A stretch of DNA of 64,000 nt from Diphasiastrum complanatum (Eukaryota > Streptophyta > Lycopodiopsida > Lycopodiales > Lycopodiaceae). Positions 10,492 to 20,930 of the stretch are shown piece by piece. The position numbers and the translations under genes were made by a program. How positions within the stretch are numbered: the first letter of the stretch is position 1; the number at the start of each line of letters is the position of its first letter. A model generated the notes under the pieces. It did not search any database and had not been told where the DNA came from. It was given only the letters and a program-made list of their open reading frames with translations. Location: the NCBI GenBank assembly GCA_029204225.1, contig CM055106.1, forward strand, positions 46,485,180 to 46,549,179, written 5' to 3'.

Positions 10492-12330
10492 ATGGGATCT
10501 GCTGGAGCATACCTTCTAGAAGCTAGTGAGAGGTTGAATTCTACAAATTATGCTATTTGGAAGGTTAGAATGGAGTCACTCTTAGTGCTCCAAGACCTTT
10601 ATGAGTTCTTGATTGAAGATGAAGATGAACCTCTAGGTGCACAGGAGTTAGCTAGATACAAGAAGAGATCTAGGCTTGCACTCCATTGTGTGAAGATGAA
10701 TGTGAGCAATGATTTGTTGAGAGAAGTATCAGCTTGTACTAATGCTAAAGAGGCTTCGGAGTCTTTAAAATCAATCTATGAGTCTAGCAACACTTCTAGA
10801 GTTCTTATGCTTAGAAATCAAATTTTGCAAAGCATGAGGAGAAGTGAGGAGAGTGCACATGATTATGTACTCAGAATCAAGTCTCTAAATAGGGAGTTGG
10901 CTTCCATTGGAGAGAAGATTCATGATGGAGAGCTTGTACAAATTGTCCTTAATGGTCTAGGAGATGACTTTGCAAATTTGGTCCAAAGTTTTGCCATCCA
11001 AGACACTTTGCCAACTATAGAAAAACTTCACAGTGTATTAGTGGCTGAAGAGTGTAGGATGCTCCATGCAAAATCTAGGATGAGTTCCTTGTCATTGCAG
11101 GATGGTGATGAGAAAGCCAATTTCTCATTCAAGGGCAAAGAGAAGACCAATGGAAAGAAGAGGCATCCAAAGGAGGCCAAAGAAGAGGATGATGCATCAA
11201 GCTCAAAGGACAAGTCAAAGCAAAAATGCTTCTTTTGTGGAAGGAAGGGGCATTATGCATCTGAATGCTACAAGAGGCTAAGAGCACAAGTGGAGGAGGA
11301 CAAACAAGTAAACCTTGCAAAGGAGGAGGAGGATGAAGTAGATGTATTCTTGATGGCATCTACATCCTCACCAACAAGCAATAGCAATTCAAGAGACAAT
11401 TGGTGGATCGACAATGGGGCTAGCTCTCACATGTCTTGTGAAAAGGACTTTTTTTCAACCTTACACTCTTTCAATGCTGCTAAAAAGTTTGTCTTTACTG
11501 CAAATGATGAAGAGTGTAGGATAGATGGTGTTGGCACCATCTCTTTGTGTCTAGAATCCTCAAAATGCATGGATCTAGAAAATGTCCTTTATGTACCATC
11601 AATCACCAAGAATATGCTTAGTGTTGGTTTACTCTTAGAAAGTGGTTTGGATGTCCACTTTAAGCATGGTGTTTGTTTCATCTTGAAGAATGATGTTTGC
11701 ATTGCAAAGGGATTTAAGCATGGAAGATTGTTTAAGTTGGAAGCTAGTATTGCTTTTGAAAGAATGAGCTTGGCAAATGAGGAGATCACTCAAAAGGAGA
11801 TCTTGGCAAAGTGTGATCTTGCTTGCATTGAGGAGGAGCATCAAAAGGAGGAAGATATTGAGGATCAGCCTCAAAGCATGAGAGTTCCAAGGGAGTCCTC
11901 AATGACAATGTCCGAGTCATCAAATTGCATGCAAATTGTCCATTCAAGTGTGCATCTTGCAAGGGTGGTGAGCATTGGAGAGTCTACTATTTTTGAATAC
12001 TTTTTGGAAAGTATTAGTAGACATGAGGTGACTTGTTTCTTACCTTTAAGATTCTTGGTGTTTATTACTTTGTATGACAAGACAATGAAATGGGATGCTT
12101 TGAAATCTACATTTGTTGTTGATAAAGCAATTTCATTGGATAACTATTTTTGTAATAGTTTGAATAGTGTCATAAAAGATGAAACATCATTTGTATTGGA
12201 AATCTTTGGGTCCACATGCTTTGAGCATGATCATTCCAATGTAAGGACCAAAGATTATCCTATTTCAATGATAGGAATAATGGTAGTGTTTTGCTCTGCC
12301 TTGGAATCCATGGCTTGGCATGATGTTTAG
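10492..12330 (+). CDS. Element A gag-protease polyprotein, 612 aa
   Basis: The N-terminal gag region (from MGSAGAYLLEASERLN) resembles copia capsid proteins. A CX2CX4HX4C zinc knuckle (CFFCGRKGHYASEC) starts at residue 246. The aspartic protease site follows near residue 307, but it reads DNGASSHM, with Asn replacing the usual Ser of DSG. After the protease and a short stretch resembling the very start of integrase (VHSSVHLARV), the remaining ~200 residues match no pol domain, and reverse transcriptase is absent. An upstream TTG extends the frame, but the first ATG is 10492. The long frame has stayed open, in contrast to the decayed relatives nearby. That fits a mobilisable gag-protease element, though activity is not shown. 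Confidence 0.85.
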   Translation: MGSAGAYLLEASERLNSTNYAIWKVRMESLLVLQDLYEFLIEDEDEPLGAQELARYKKRSRLALHCVKMNVSNDLLREVSACTNAKEASESLKSIYESSNTSRVLMLRNQILQSMRRSEESAHDYVLRIKSLNRELASIGEKIHDGELVQIVLNGLGDDFANLVQSFAIQDTLPTIEKLHSVLVAEECRMLHAKSRMSSLSLQDGDEKANFSFKGKEKTNGKKRHPKEAKEEDDASSSKDKSKQKCFFCGRKGHYASECYKRLRAQVEEDKQVNLAKEEEDEVDVFLMASTSSPTSNSNSRDNWWIDNGASSHMSCEKDFFSTLHSFNAAKKFVFTANDEECRIDGVGTISLCLESSKCMDLENVLYVPSITKNMLSVGLLLESGLDVHFKHGVCFILKNDVCIAKGFKHGRLFKLEASIAFERMSLANEEITQKEILAKCDLACIEEEHQKEEDIEDQPQSMRVPRESSMTMSESSNCMQIVHSSVHLARVVSIGESTIFEYFLESISRHEVTCFLPLRFLVFITLYDKTMKWDALKSTFVVDKAISLDNYFCNSLNSVIKDETSFVLEIFGSTCFEHDHSNVRTKDYPISMIGIMVVFCSALESMAWHDV

Positions 12331-12528
12331 TTCTGAAGTGTGCTACATGTATATAGACACATTTATGGAACATCTTGTAAGGGATCCTCTAAGAGGTGGT
12401 GAAAGATCCTTCATGGACATCATTCTCTATTGGAGTCTCAAAATTTTCTTCTTTGTAGCTGGAACTTTTAGACACTTCTAAAAGCTTTAATTGATCTATC
12501 AAGAGAGTTGTAAATAGATCAAGCTAAA

Positions 12529-12540
12529 TTTGAGGAGGAG
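12529..12540 (+). promoter_or_regulatory. Polypurine tract of element A
   Basis: TTTGAGGAGGAG lies immediately before the 3' LTR. It is the purine tract used to prime plus-strand DNA synthesis. Element B has an almost identical tract. Confidence 0.75.
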
Positions 12541-13241
12541 TGTGAAGAATTGCCAAAAATTGGCAAATCTAGCTTGATCAAAAACCATGTAGAATAGTGT
12601 AAATTGTGTACACAAGTGGGTCCCACACATGTGAGGCCATGATGCCACATGGGAAACCCATCCTAATGCAGGTTAGGTCAAGTCAAGAGAGTTGGTCATG
12701 TCTATTTGGTGGTCATCCCTACTTTATAGGACCTACACCTAAGTTTAAGGTGAAAATTTGACCAACTAGCTACCTACCAAGCATAACTCTAGGAAATAGA
12801 CTAGGGTTTCATTTTAGGTCAAGGAGAGTGAGTTAACTTCCTTATTACATGCTGGAAATCCACCTAACTTCAAGAAGGAAGTCGAATTTGCTATGTATTC
12901 CCTCTCTCCATAGTGAGAAGATAGAAAATTTTTGGAGCTCATTGGCAATCTCAAGCTAGTTCACTATGTACATTGAGTTTTTGTGATCCAAATGCAACCA
13001 AATCAATTTCTACTTGTTTCTCAGGTTGAAGGCCGTACTATAGCCTGTAGTACACACGTGTGGGCTCGGATTTCAATGTTTATCAATGCTTTTGATTGTT
13101 AATGCTTGTTGTTTGTCAAATTGCCAATCTAGATCAACTTTTTTGTGTCTAGTTTTTTGATAGATTGTTAAGTAAGCATCCAATCACTCTTGTGGATCTT
13201 TTGTAGATCCATTTATGGTCCTAAAGTACAGTACTTTCACA
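12541..13241 (+). repeat. Element A 3' LTR, 701 bp
   Basis: It has the same length as the 5' LTR, with about nine substitutions counted by eye. It is followed by TGGTATCAG (13242-13250), nine bases of primer-site sequence that should not be present outside a 3' LTR, and then by the resumed CACTA transposase gene. Confidence 0.9.
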
Positions 13242-13250
13242 TGGTATCAG

Positions 13251-14570
13251 CCTTAGCCTCTCCGTATCTCGAAATCCACTTTTGTATTTCTTCGCTATTA
13301 AGAATGCAAAACTTATCCACCTTCTCCCTGAAGGACTCTCTCATTCTCATGATTCCTTTTCCCTGAGGAACCTCTCCAACAACATGCTCATCATTCTTAT
13401 TATCCCAAAGACAAAAGAATAGAAGGATCACTATGAGAAAGGAACTTCATGATATAAACCATGGACTCTTGCATCCATCCTTCCGCTATGCTACCCTCAG
13501 GCCTTGTATCTTTTTCATATGAGGACTTTCAATGTGTTCATGAATCGTTCCAAGAAAAACATCCAATGGCTATGGACAGTGCCTATATTGATAATATGGA
13601 TCAATAATAATGAGATAACATTGTCACCAAAATATCGATAGTCTAGGATGGACTAAGAATAGACTAGGATAGTCTAGGATGGACTAAGAATAGACCATTG
13701 AAGAAAGTAGATGATATACCTACAATAGCCACCTCATCTACCAAATGGACAATGAAATGCATTTGAATGGTGAGAATGGATGTGGGAAAGTGCTTTTCGA
13801 TCAAACACATTGCCTTGATGGAGCTTTGTCTTGCCACCTCAATGGATGCTAGCGGTATCTCTTTGGATGAAATGCATCTTCATAAGAAAAGTAAACAACA
13901 ATAATACACGCAGTAGTTGGATCATGAGTCTGAAATCATCTCAAGAAAAAAATAATTTGATTCGAATTCGTATTGATCCTACCACACCAAACCATTGATT
14001 TTGTAGATTGCACTCCTTAACTCCTCCGTCAAAAACCCTATCAGCACCAAGGGAAGCACAAACTGCATGTGCAAAAACAATCTGGTCATTGAGATCCATA
14101 TATGTGCAATGAGATCATGAAACAAGGCATGCTATAAAATGTAATGCTCAATGTTGAGGTGGAGGCAATGTAGACTTTAGTCCACTTAGCTTGTTGTCCC
14201 TTGCGAAGGCACCCTTTAGGCATCGCATGTGTCCTGTCGGAGTTTGAAATGAGGCTATTGCCTTCTTTACAATCGTCTCTTCTCTCCTCAAGAAGATTCA
14301 TGGAGCCTTTGTTAGGACAATTGAAGTCCCCACTGTTTGTCGCCATAAATTGGCCATCTTTTCCACTTCTTTCAAGTCATGTCATGCGTCTTTTTTTTTA
14401 TCTTTCGACCCAGTCAAGTGCTCCTAAATCATGCTCCCGACATTCTTGAATATGTGCATCAGGTCCAAAAGATGGTTTATCAACAATTCATCCCAACATG
14501 GGAGTTCATAAAATATTGATAACCTCTTCATGCCGGGAGGGAGTCACCCTAGATCTTGATTGGATCTCCA
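13251..14570 (-). pseudogene. CACTA (En/Spm) TNP2-like transposase, upstream half
   Basis: Read from high to low coordinates on the minus strand, three family hallmarks appear. First is a Transposase_21-type block at about 14560-14250 (LPPGMKRLSIFYELP, then DLMHIFKNVGSMI, EHLTGSKDKKK and LKEVEKMANLW). Second is a DUF4218-type block at about 13860-13700 (LIEKHFPTSILTIQMHFIVH). Third are its continuations around 13590-13450 (SHWMFFLERFM, PEGSIAEGWMQES). In-frame stops interrupt all three, for example in the place of a Trp in the first block and after GTVHSHWMFF. A 30-bp tandem repeat lies near 13630-13695. The order matches CACTA transposases, continuing into the segment left of element A. Confidence 0.85.
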
Positions 14571-15400
14571 AATTTGAAGCCAATCACTTGCTTACAAATT
14601 TAACAAACAAGCACACATTTAAGTTGAGATTTTCACTACAATAGATCTAGAGAGAGTAGCTATTAAAAAAATAAATGACATTAATTGGCCCAAAAAAGGA
14701 ATATACCTTCATGGCGTAAGGACGTTGATACTAAGAATTTCAAGGAATAAGCTCAAGAGCTCAAGAAACAACCTCAGTAAACAAGCTCAAGTTCATAAGA
14801 AAGCTAGTAAGATTCATTATTTTCTTGTTATAGTTCTACGACGCTTCTATTCTGCTCTCAAAGAAAGAGACAAAGGATTGGATTAAATATATATAGAACC
14901 ATGCCAGGTCATCAATCTGTGAATATGTAGTTAAAAATCCAGTTTCAAATAATAACAAGGTTTGGACCAGTGACATGGCAAATACGAGTTTAAAAAATGA
15001 AGCATGTTTGGATAGTACACTTGGGACAGTAACTGGCCTAAACCATATGTGAGAAAACGCGGATTGCTGAGATGTCTTTAAAAAAGAGAAAAAAAACATT
15101 TTCACGCGGATTAATGACATGGACAAAGCTCGATGATAGTATATATAAAGAGGTTCTTTCAAGATACACTCAAGTCTTTCAAAGTCAGGTCTCTATGGCC
15201 AGTCACATTCCAATTCAGAAGTAAGCTCAGTTTGGTCACTCATACTCTATTACTAAAGTAAGTTACTTTAAGATATAATCTAGATCATGTCTGTTAGATT
15301 GCATATATACTATTATGTAAATGTATTCGAAATAGTCAATTCAAACGAACATCAATATAAGATGCATGTATTTACAAAATAATGTATTGTAACTGTAAAA
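14571..15400. other. AT-rich intergenic DNA
   Basis: No gene was recognised. The N-terminal part of the CACTA transposase is not visible here, so that element is probably broken near 14570. A CACTACAATAG string at 14634 is in the wrong orientation to be its right end. Confidence 0.4.
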
Positions 15401-15404
15401 TGAA

Positions 15405-15407
15405 ATT

Positions 15408-15453
<46 letters not shown>

Positions 15454-15788
15454 TGTAATATCCATCAATATGCAATACATATACATATATATATATACAT
15501 ATACATATATATATATATAATTACATAACAATACACACACACACACATATATATATGTATGTATGTATGTCTGACAATGTATTTCAGAACCTCCCACTGT
15601 GGCGGGAGATTCTGGCAACAATTGTTAAATAGAATGTTTATATCACATATTTGTATACATATGTGTAATATATGGCAGATATATGTGAGATATATATATA
15701 TATCACATATATTAGAAAATGCATCCTCAGGACCTCTCGCCGCGGCGAGAGGTTTTGAATTTTTTTTTATTACATATGTATATATATA

Positions 15789-15835
<47 letters not shown>

Positions 15836-15989
15836 GCATATATAAAAACAAAAGGATATATATGAGATACAATTATATATCTTTTGTTACAATTACAATT
15901 ATATATATGTGGTATATACATAGAATAGGCATATATAAAAACAAAAGGATATATATGAGATACAATTATATATCTTTTGTTACAATTAC

Positions 15990-16033
<44 letters not shown>

Positions 16034-16045
16034 GTTTAAGAAACA
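15405..16045. repeat. AT/CA microsatellites with a 93-bp-spaced direct repeat
   Basis: Long (TA)n tracts (about 15412-15450, 15800-15830, 15990-16030), a (CA)n tract near 15530-15547 and a short (GTAT)n tract occur here. Between them a 61-base sequence starting GCATATATAAAAACAAAAGG occurs twice, at 15836 and 15929, almost unchanged. Each copy is itself partly palindromic, with AAAAGGATATAT facing ATATATCTTTT. Confidence 0.85.
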
Positions 16046-16506
16046 TGGCCTTAGAACCTCCCGCCGCGGCGGGAGGTTCTGAATTTTTATAAATATATAT
16101 GTATATATATTATTTATATATATATCAGATGTTTTAGAACCTCCCGCTCTAAAAATTTTTTATCAGAGGTATCAGATACTTCTAGTTTTTGTGCAAAGGA
16201 ATTTGCCTAAGGCAGAAACCGCGTTTCAACAAAAGAGCCAGCGCACCGCAAAGGGCCAGCATGCAGTTCATAACCTTCCAAACCGTAAGGCGAAAACCTA
16301 CAAAACTGCAAGTTCAAACTTGCGACGACCAACGGGTCACTGGACCGCAGATAACCACAACCGTAGCTCATGCGGTTCTAGCGGAAGGTTTTGAATAGTT
16401 TTCATCAAAAAAGAAAATACTCAGAACCTCCCGCCGCGGCAGGAGGTTCTGAATTTTTTTAAACAAAAAATGAAACACTCCGAACCTCCCGTCGCGTGGG
16501 AGGTTT
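15587..16506. repeat. Cluster of GC-rich palindromes in AT-rich DNA
   Basis: Five hairpin-type copies occur in about 0.9 kb, at 15587-15613, 15731-15754, 16054-16079, 16424-16449 and 16482-16506. A half copy lies at 16137-16147. The 16054 copy has the perfect core CCTCCCGCCGCGGCGGGAGG. The 15731 copy has CCTCTCGCCGCGGCGAGAGG, where a change in one arm is matched by the complementary change in the other. Four of the five are followed by TTCTGAAT or TTTTGAAT and a T run. I know no family with this motif. They may be a small mobile palindrome or a hairpin selected for structure. Confidence 0.85.
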
Positions 16507-16929
16507 TGAATTTTTTTCAATTGAAGGAAAAATACCATTGAATCAGACTTTTCCATGCAAGTAAATGGAGGCTTCGAAACTCTAAGAGAAGTAAAAATCA
16601 GAACATGAAAAACAAAAGCTTGGAGCTTGAGGTTTCTAAATTATGTAACAAAGATAACTATTGAGATGGGAAGGGGGTTTATCTATCTTTGTGGATAGAT
16701 GTTCATTTGCTTATGGGATTTATGAATTGCCACGTGTCAACAGTGTGTTGAACTCATAAAAAAACAAATCTAATTGATTTTGGTTTTTTTTGGAAAGCCA
16801 TCTTATTGTAATTGTGGCTCTTTAGCCACAATTCTTAATGAACGATTTCAGAATCTATATATACTCATGGGTTCTATCATGATTCTAGAAATACTTATGA
16901 GATAATCGTTGTCTTTTTCTTGTGCTCTC

Positions 16930-17720
16930 CTCTCCTTGTTTTTTGAAAGACATATAATAAAAAATAACACACAAAACATAAAGACGTAAATAACTTTTAA
17001 AAACATAAAAGTGAAAATTAGTAGAATTAAATGATGAATAACACTAAACGTTTACTAAATAAAAATCATAAATTTATAAAACCCAGAAATAAATAAAAGA
17101 ATAAACAAATTACAAGAATAAACAAATTGAAAGAAATTAAAAGAATATACAGATAGCATCGCATAATCATAACATTAATAGATTAAATATTCAGAAAAGT
17201 GAATAGAATATAAAATATAAAATATAAAATAACTTTAATAATACAAAAAAAAATTGAATATAATCAAAATAATTATAAAATAACTAAAAATATATATCAA
17301 TAAAAAAAATAATATCACTATTAACAAATCATCAAAAAAATCAAATATATCTATTAATAAATCATAAAAATTTAAAAAATTGATTATTTACTAAAATATT
17401 AAAATAAAACTATAAATAAATAAAATATAAAATAACACAATAAACTAGATATACAAAAATAGAATACAACAAAATAAAATCTTGAAATAAATGTATCAAT
17501 AATATAATTTAGAAATAAAATCACAAAAAAATATATATATTAGCAAATACAATAAAATAAAAAAATTAATGAGAATAAAAATGTACAAATATATTAAAAA
17601 ATTATTAAAAAATAGTTACTATTTTAAAAACTAATCAAAAATAAAATCTATAAAACTAAGAAAAAAACCAAAACTTTAAAAGAATAATGAAAAACAATAA
17701 TGCAAGTTACAAGAAAAAAA
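16930..17720. repeat. A-rich low-complexity desert
   Basis: Nearly 800 bases consist almost entirely of A and T with a strong A bias on the plus strand, built of variants of AAATAAAATA. There is no coding potential and no sharp repeat unit. Confidence 0.8.
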
Positions 17721-17730
17721 AACCTTTAAG

Positions 17731-18476
17731 GTCAAGGACTAAGGGCCTTGGTCTAAGGCCTAATCGCCTACGGATATGGCATTGGTCCAAGGGCAAAGAG
17801 TCAAGAGTTAAGGGCTAATTGTTGACAACCAAGGGCTAAGGGCCAGCAGCTAAGAACTAAGCTCCAACGACTAAGGGTCAAGGTCTAGGGACAAAGGGTC
17901 GAGGGCCAACAGGTAAGGGTCAAGGCCAGCTAGCTTAGGACTGAGGGTCGCGAATCAACAACTAAGAACTAAGGGCCAAGAGGCAATGGCTAAGGGCCAA
18001 TTGCCGACTACCGAGGGCTAAGTGTCAGTGGCTAAGAACTTAGGGCCACCGGCTAAGGGTAAAGGTCTAAGGACTAAGGGCTAACTGGCTAAGGACTGAG
18101 GGCCAAGTAGCTAAAGACTGACTAGGGCCACCTAGCTAAGGATTGAGGGCCAACTAGCTAAGGACCAAGGGTCGAGGGCCAACATCTAAGGGCTAAGACT
18201 AAGGGCCAACTGGCTGAGGGGTAAGGGCTAAGGGCCTAGATATTAGGGCCAACAACTAAGAGTCAAGGTTTAAGGACTGAGGGCCAACTAGCTAAGGACT
18301 GAGGGCCAACTAGCCAAGGGTTGAGGGCCAATGTCTACGGGCTAAGACTAAGGGCCAATTGCTAAGGGCTAAGTGCAAGATCTAAGGACTAAGGGCTAAC
18401 GACCAAGGACTATAGTCCAATGGTTGAGGACCAAGTGGCAAGGGATAAGGGCCAAACTTTAAGGACCAATGGCGAA
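17731..18476. repeat. Degenerate G-rich minisatellite (GGCTAAGGGCCAA type)
   Basis: About 750 bases are built from short units such as CTAAGGGCCAA, GGACTGAGGGCC and AACTAGCTAAGGACTGAGGG. A higher-order period of roughly 22 bases shows in places (for example 18085-18330). The plus strand is strongly rich in G and A. It is not the plant telomere repeat (TTTAGGG), although TAAGGG is frequent. Confidence 0.85.
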
Positions 18477-18679
18477 AGGCTAAGGAAGATCCACTAATAT
18501 TTTATAAAGATATTTAAATTACATAAAACTATTTCAAGATAATTTCAAACAATTTTTAAACCTGGGTATATTTATCCAGCTATTTACATTATGTGTTATA
18601 AATTTACATCTATGTATATACGTATGTTCCAACATATGTTGACATCATAATTTCTCTCTCTGTGTGTGTAGGGCTTGCA

Positions 18680-19945
18680 ATGGAAAATGATCGTGAGAAA
18701 AATGTCCGTGTTGTCTTGCTACATCAAAAAGAAGTCGTTGCATTCGGTCAAATTTTAAGTACTGAACCAAAGCTAGATGTGTTTCTTTCGCAAAATTGGC
18801 ACAAATAAATGCATGGCGAGTATATCAAAAGTGCTCAAAGTCGATTGTCCCCACAGACGGGTATCACTCATCTTGTAGACATTTATGATACTTTGTTGGA
18901 CTTAATGGCAAACAAATTATTGTGGGATAACAATGACGTGGTGAAGATTGACGATCTTGCAGTCTTGGCATGTCATATTTATAACAACAATGATATTGTT
19001 GATTGTGTATTTTTTGAGATATAGTTTGTTCAGCTAGCTTCAAAGGTTACTGTAGTTTTGACAAAGTCAGTTGTTTGCCACTATAGAGTTAATATCGGTA
19101 ACAAATGAAAAAACCATTCAAAATGACATGGCAGATGACGGAGTCCCATTTTACTCACCAAATAAATTGATGATATGGTGTGTATCGAAACTTTCTTTAC
19201 ATGCTACGAATGCTAGGCACGTATCGTTTGATGAGACAATGAATGAGTATTACACTTATTATGATCGCAATTACAATAGATCATCAACACGTATGCAATG
19301 TACGACTATCTTCAATCACGACAAGAGAACATAAAAAAAAACAACATATAATTCTGATTTCCTCACTGGCGTGGAAGATGTCAATCATAATAATAGTGCA
19401 AACTTCAAACAAAGTAGGTGTAGTTCAGATGTTCTCACCGTGTGGATGATATCAATGCTCATGATGTGACTGATAGCAATGCTACAAGGCCAGCTCTGTA
19501 CAACTCTGATGTTTTGATAGGCGTGGACGATGTAATTGATTATGATCTGACACGATCGACATACAACTCAGACATCCTATCTGGGATAGATGATGTGGTT
19601 AACAATATTGTATCTCGACGAAATGGGTCTAGTAAGAATTTATTGATGCATATGAGAAATGTTAATGTGGAAAATGGACACTACAATCCATCTCAAGCGA
19701 ATGCTATCACCGACAGTCACGGTCATAGACTTTCTCAAATGGCAAGACAATCCAAGAAGACAACATGTGCATCCTCTGCAACATTGCTTTCTACTGCTTC
19801 TAGACAACATGATTCAGATTTTTCTATGTTTGATTTTGTTGAAGACGACGAGATAGGTAATTGGAATGAAATGGTAAAAGAATCTGTATCAAGAGAAAAG
19901 TCCAATTGTTTTGCCAAAGTCCAAAAGTATTTGATATTGTGTTAA
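18680..19945 (+). pseudogene. Broken unidentified gene with internal peptide repeats
   Basis: Plus-strand frames read MENDREKNVRVVLLHQKEVV and continue, after a TAA, as MHGEYIKSAQSRLSP up to a stop at 19022. Further frames run at 19071-19334 (RHVSFDETMNEYYTYYDRNY) and 19442-19945. Four related units of the form YNSD-V-L-x-G-V-D-D-V start at 19347, 19419, 19499 and 19562, and the last two are 63 bases (21 codons) apart. Frame changes and stops separate the pieces. I do not recognise the protein. It could be an accessory gene of a DNA transposon, since the unclassified repeats around it favour that, but this is a guess. Confidence 0.4.
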
Positions 19946-20153
19946 TGGTAACACGGCCCATATTAAGTGTATAATGGATGGTGTGGATATGGTGGTAGGT
20001 GGTGGAGGTCATGGTGGAAGGAGAGTGGTGTTAGTAGGAGATGATACCTGAACAACTGAAATGACTTGAGTTGGTAGGACCACTTCTAATAAACCGAAGG
20101 CGGAATCGCCTCCATCAAAAGAGCTGCCTGCTGTTGCTATTGCTTGTCATCTT

Positions 20154-20806
20154 TGTTGAATGTGAAAGATTCAACTAGTTTGATCATATTTGCTATATTT
20201 TTATATTTGGCATATTGAGGCCAACTTTGTTTTTAGACTTAAAGATTGACTTTTCAAAGTTCATTAGTCTAAATGTCAATTGAATAAACACTTTTTGAAA
20301 GTGTGGGAAAGTTAGAAGGCGAGTTTGGGTAGATTCAGATTTGAATGTTGGGTATTTTGAATCTAGACCCAGAAATAGTAGGGTTAGCATTTTGGAGGGA
20401 AAGCCAAGTGGCCAAATAGGGTTTGGACCTGTTATAAAAAGATGTAACTCATGGAGAGAGTGATATTCTCTCTTCTCTATCTCCTTTCATGCCTATACAT
20501 GGTTCTCTTGGGTTCTATTATCCATTGGTGCACTATACTTGTGATTGCATGCAGTTTTATGTCTAGAATAATTTATAAATGCTATTTTCAAATCCACACG
20601 TGTGAAATACAGTAGCTTGCTGATTTTGTACGAATAACAACAATACTTTATCATTTCATTCAAGTTTGATCAAGTTCTATTGGTATTTGTATCTTATTTT
20701 GTGTGCAAATGTTGATTTTTCTACTGGTGAGATTGGTAGTGTATTTCTCTTCCTAACCAAAGATCTTTCAAGTGGATTGGATCTTAATGATCTGAAAACT
20801 TTCACA
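20154..20806 (+). repeat. LTR of copia-type element E, 653 bp
   Basis: It starts TGTTGAATG and ends AACTTTCACA and is directly followed by a primer binding site. It holds the palindrome CACGTG (20597-20602) in CCACACGTGTGAAA, as in the LTRs of elements A and B. No gag or second LTR was recognised downstream, so the element is truncated. Confidence 0.75.
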
Positions 20807-20819
20807 TGGTATCAGAGCT
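20807..20819 (+). promoter_or_regulatory. Primer binding site of element E
   Basis: TGGTATCAGAGCT matches the initiator-tRNA-type primer site and abuts the LTR end. The following sequence is interrupted about 110 bases later by an inverted-repeat element. Confidence 0.8.
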
Positions 20820-20930
20820 TGTGTTTCAGGTTATGAAGGAGGAAGTCAGATCTATCAATAATTTGGTGACGATATCAAGGCTAGAGCATTCTAGAGGAGA
20901 TTCTACACCAAAATCAAGTTTTTTGCTTTT

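Larger units (their letters stand above)
8986..13241 (+). mobile_element. Element A: non-autonomous Ty1/copia LTR retrotransposon (gag-protease only)
   Basis: Two direct 701-bp LTRs bound it (8986-9686 and 12541-13241), each starting TG and ending CA. I counted about nine differences between them by eye, so the insertion is fairly recent. A primer binding site follows the left LTR and a purine tract precedes the right LTR. The internal region has one long open frame carrying gag, zinc knuckle and protease but no recognisable reverse transcriptase or RNase H, so transposition would need help from another element. It sits inside the CACTA transposase gene. I found no 5-bp target duplication: the left flank is TATAT, while the right flank is TGGTATCAG, the first nine bases of a primer binding site. 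Confidence 0.9.

Noticed and set aside
14634-14645. CACTACAATAG as the right end of the CACTA element
   Set aside because: It has the same orientation as the left end; a true right end should be the reverse complement.
16054-16090. Hairpin plus T run as an intrinsic transcription terminator
   Set aside because: That is a bacterial signal; the setting is plant nuclear DNA and no gene ends here.
17731-18476. Interstitial telomere repeat
   Set aside because: The unit is not TTTAGGG or TTAGGG and is too irregular; TAAGGG occurs only as part of longer units.
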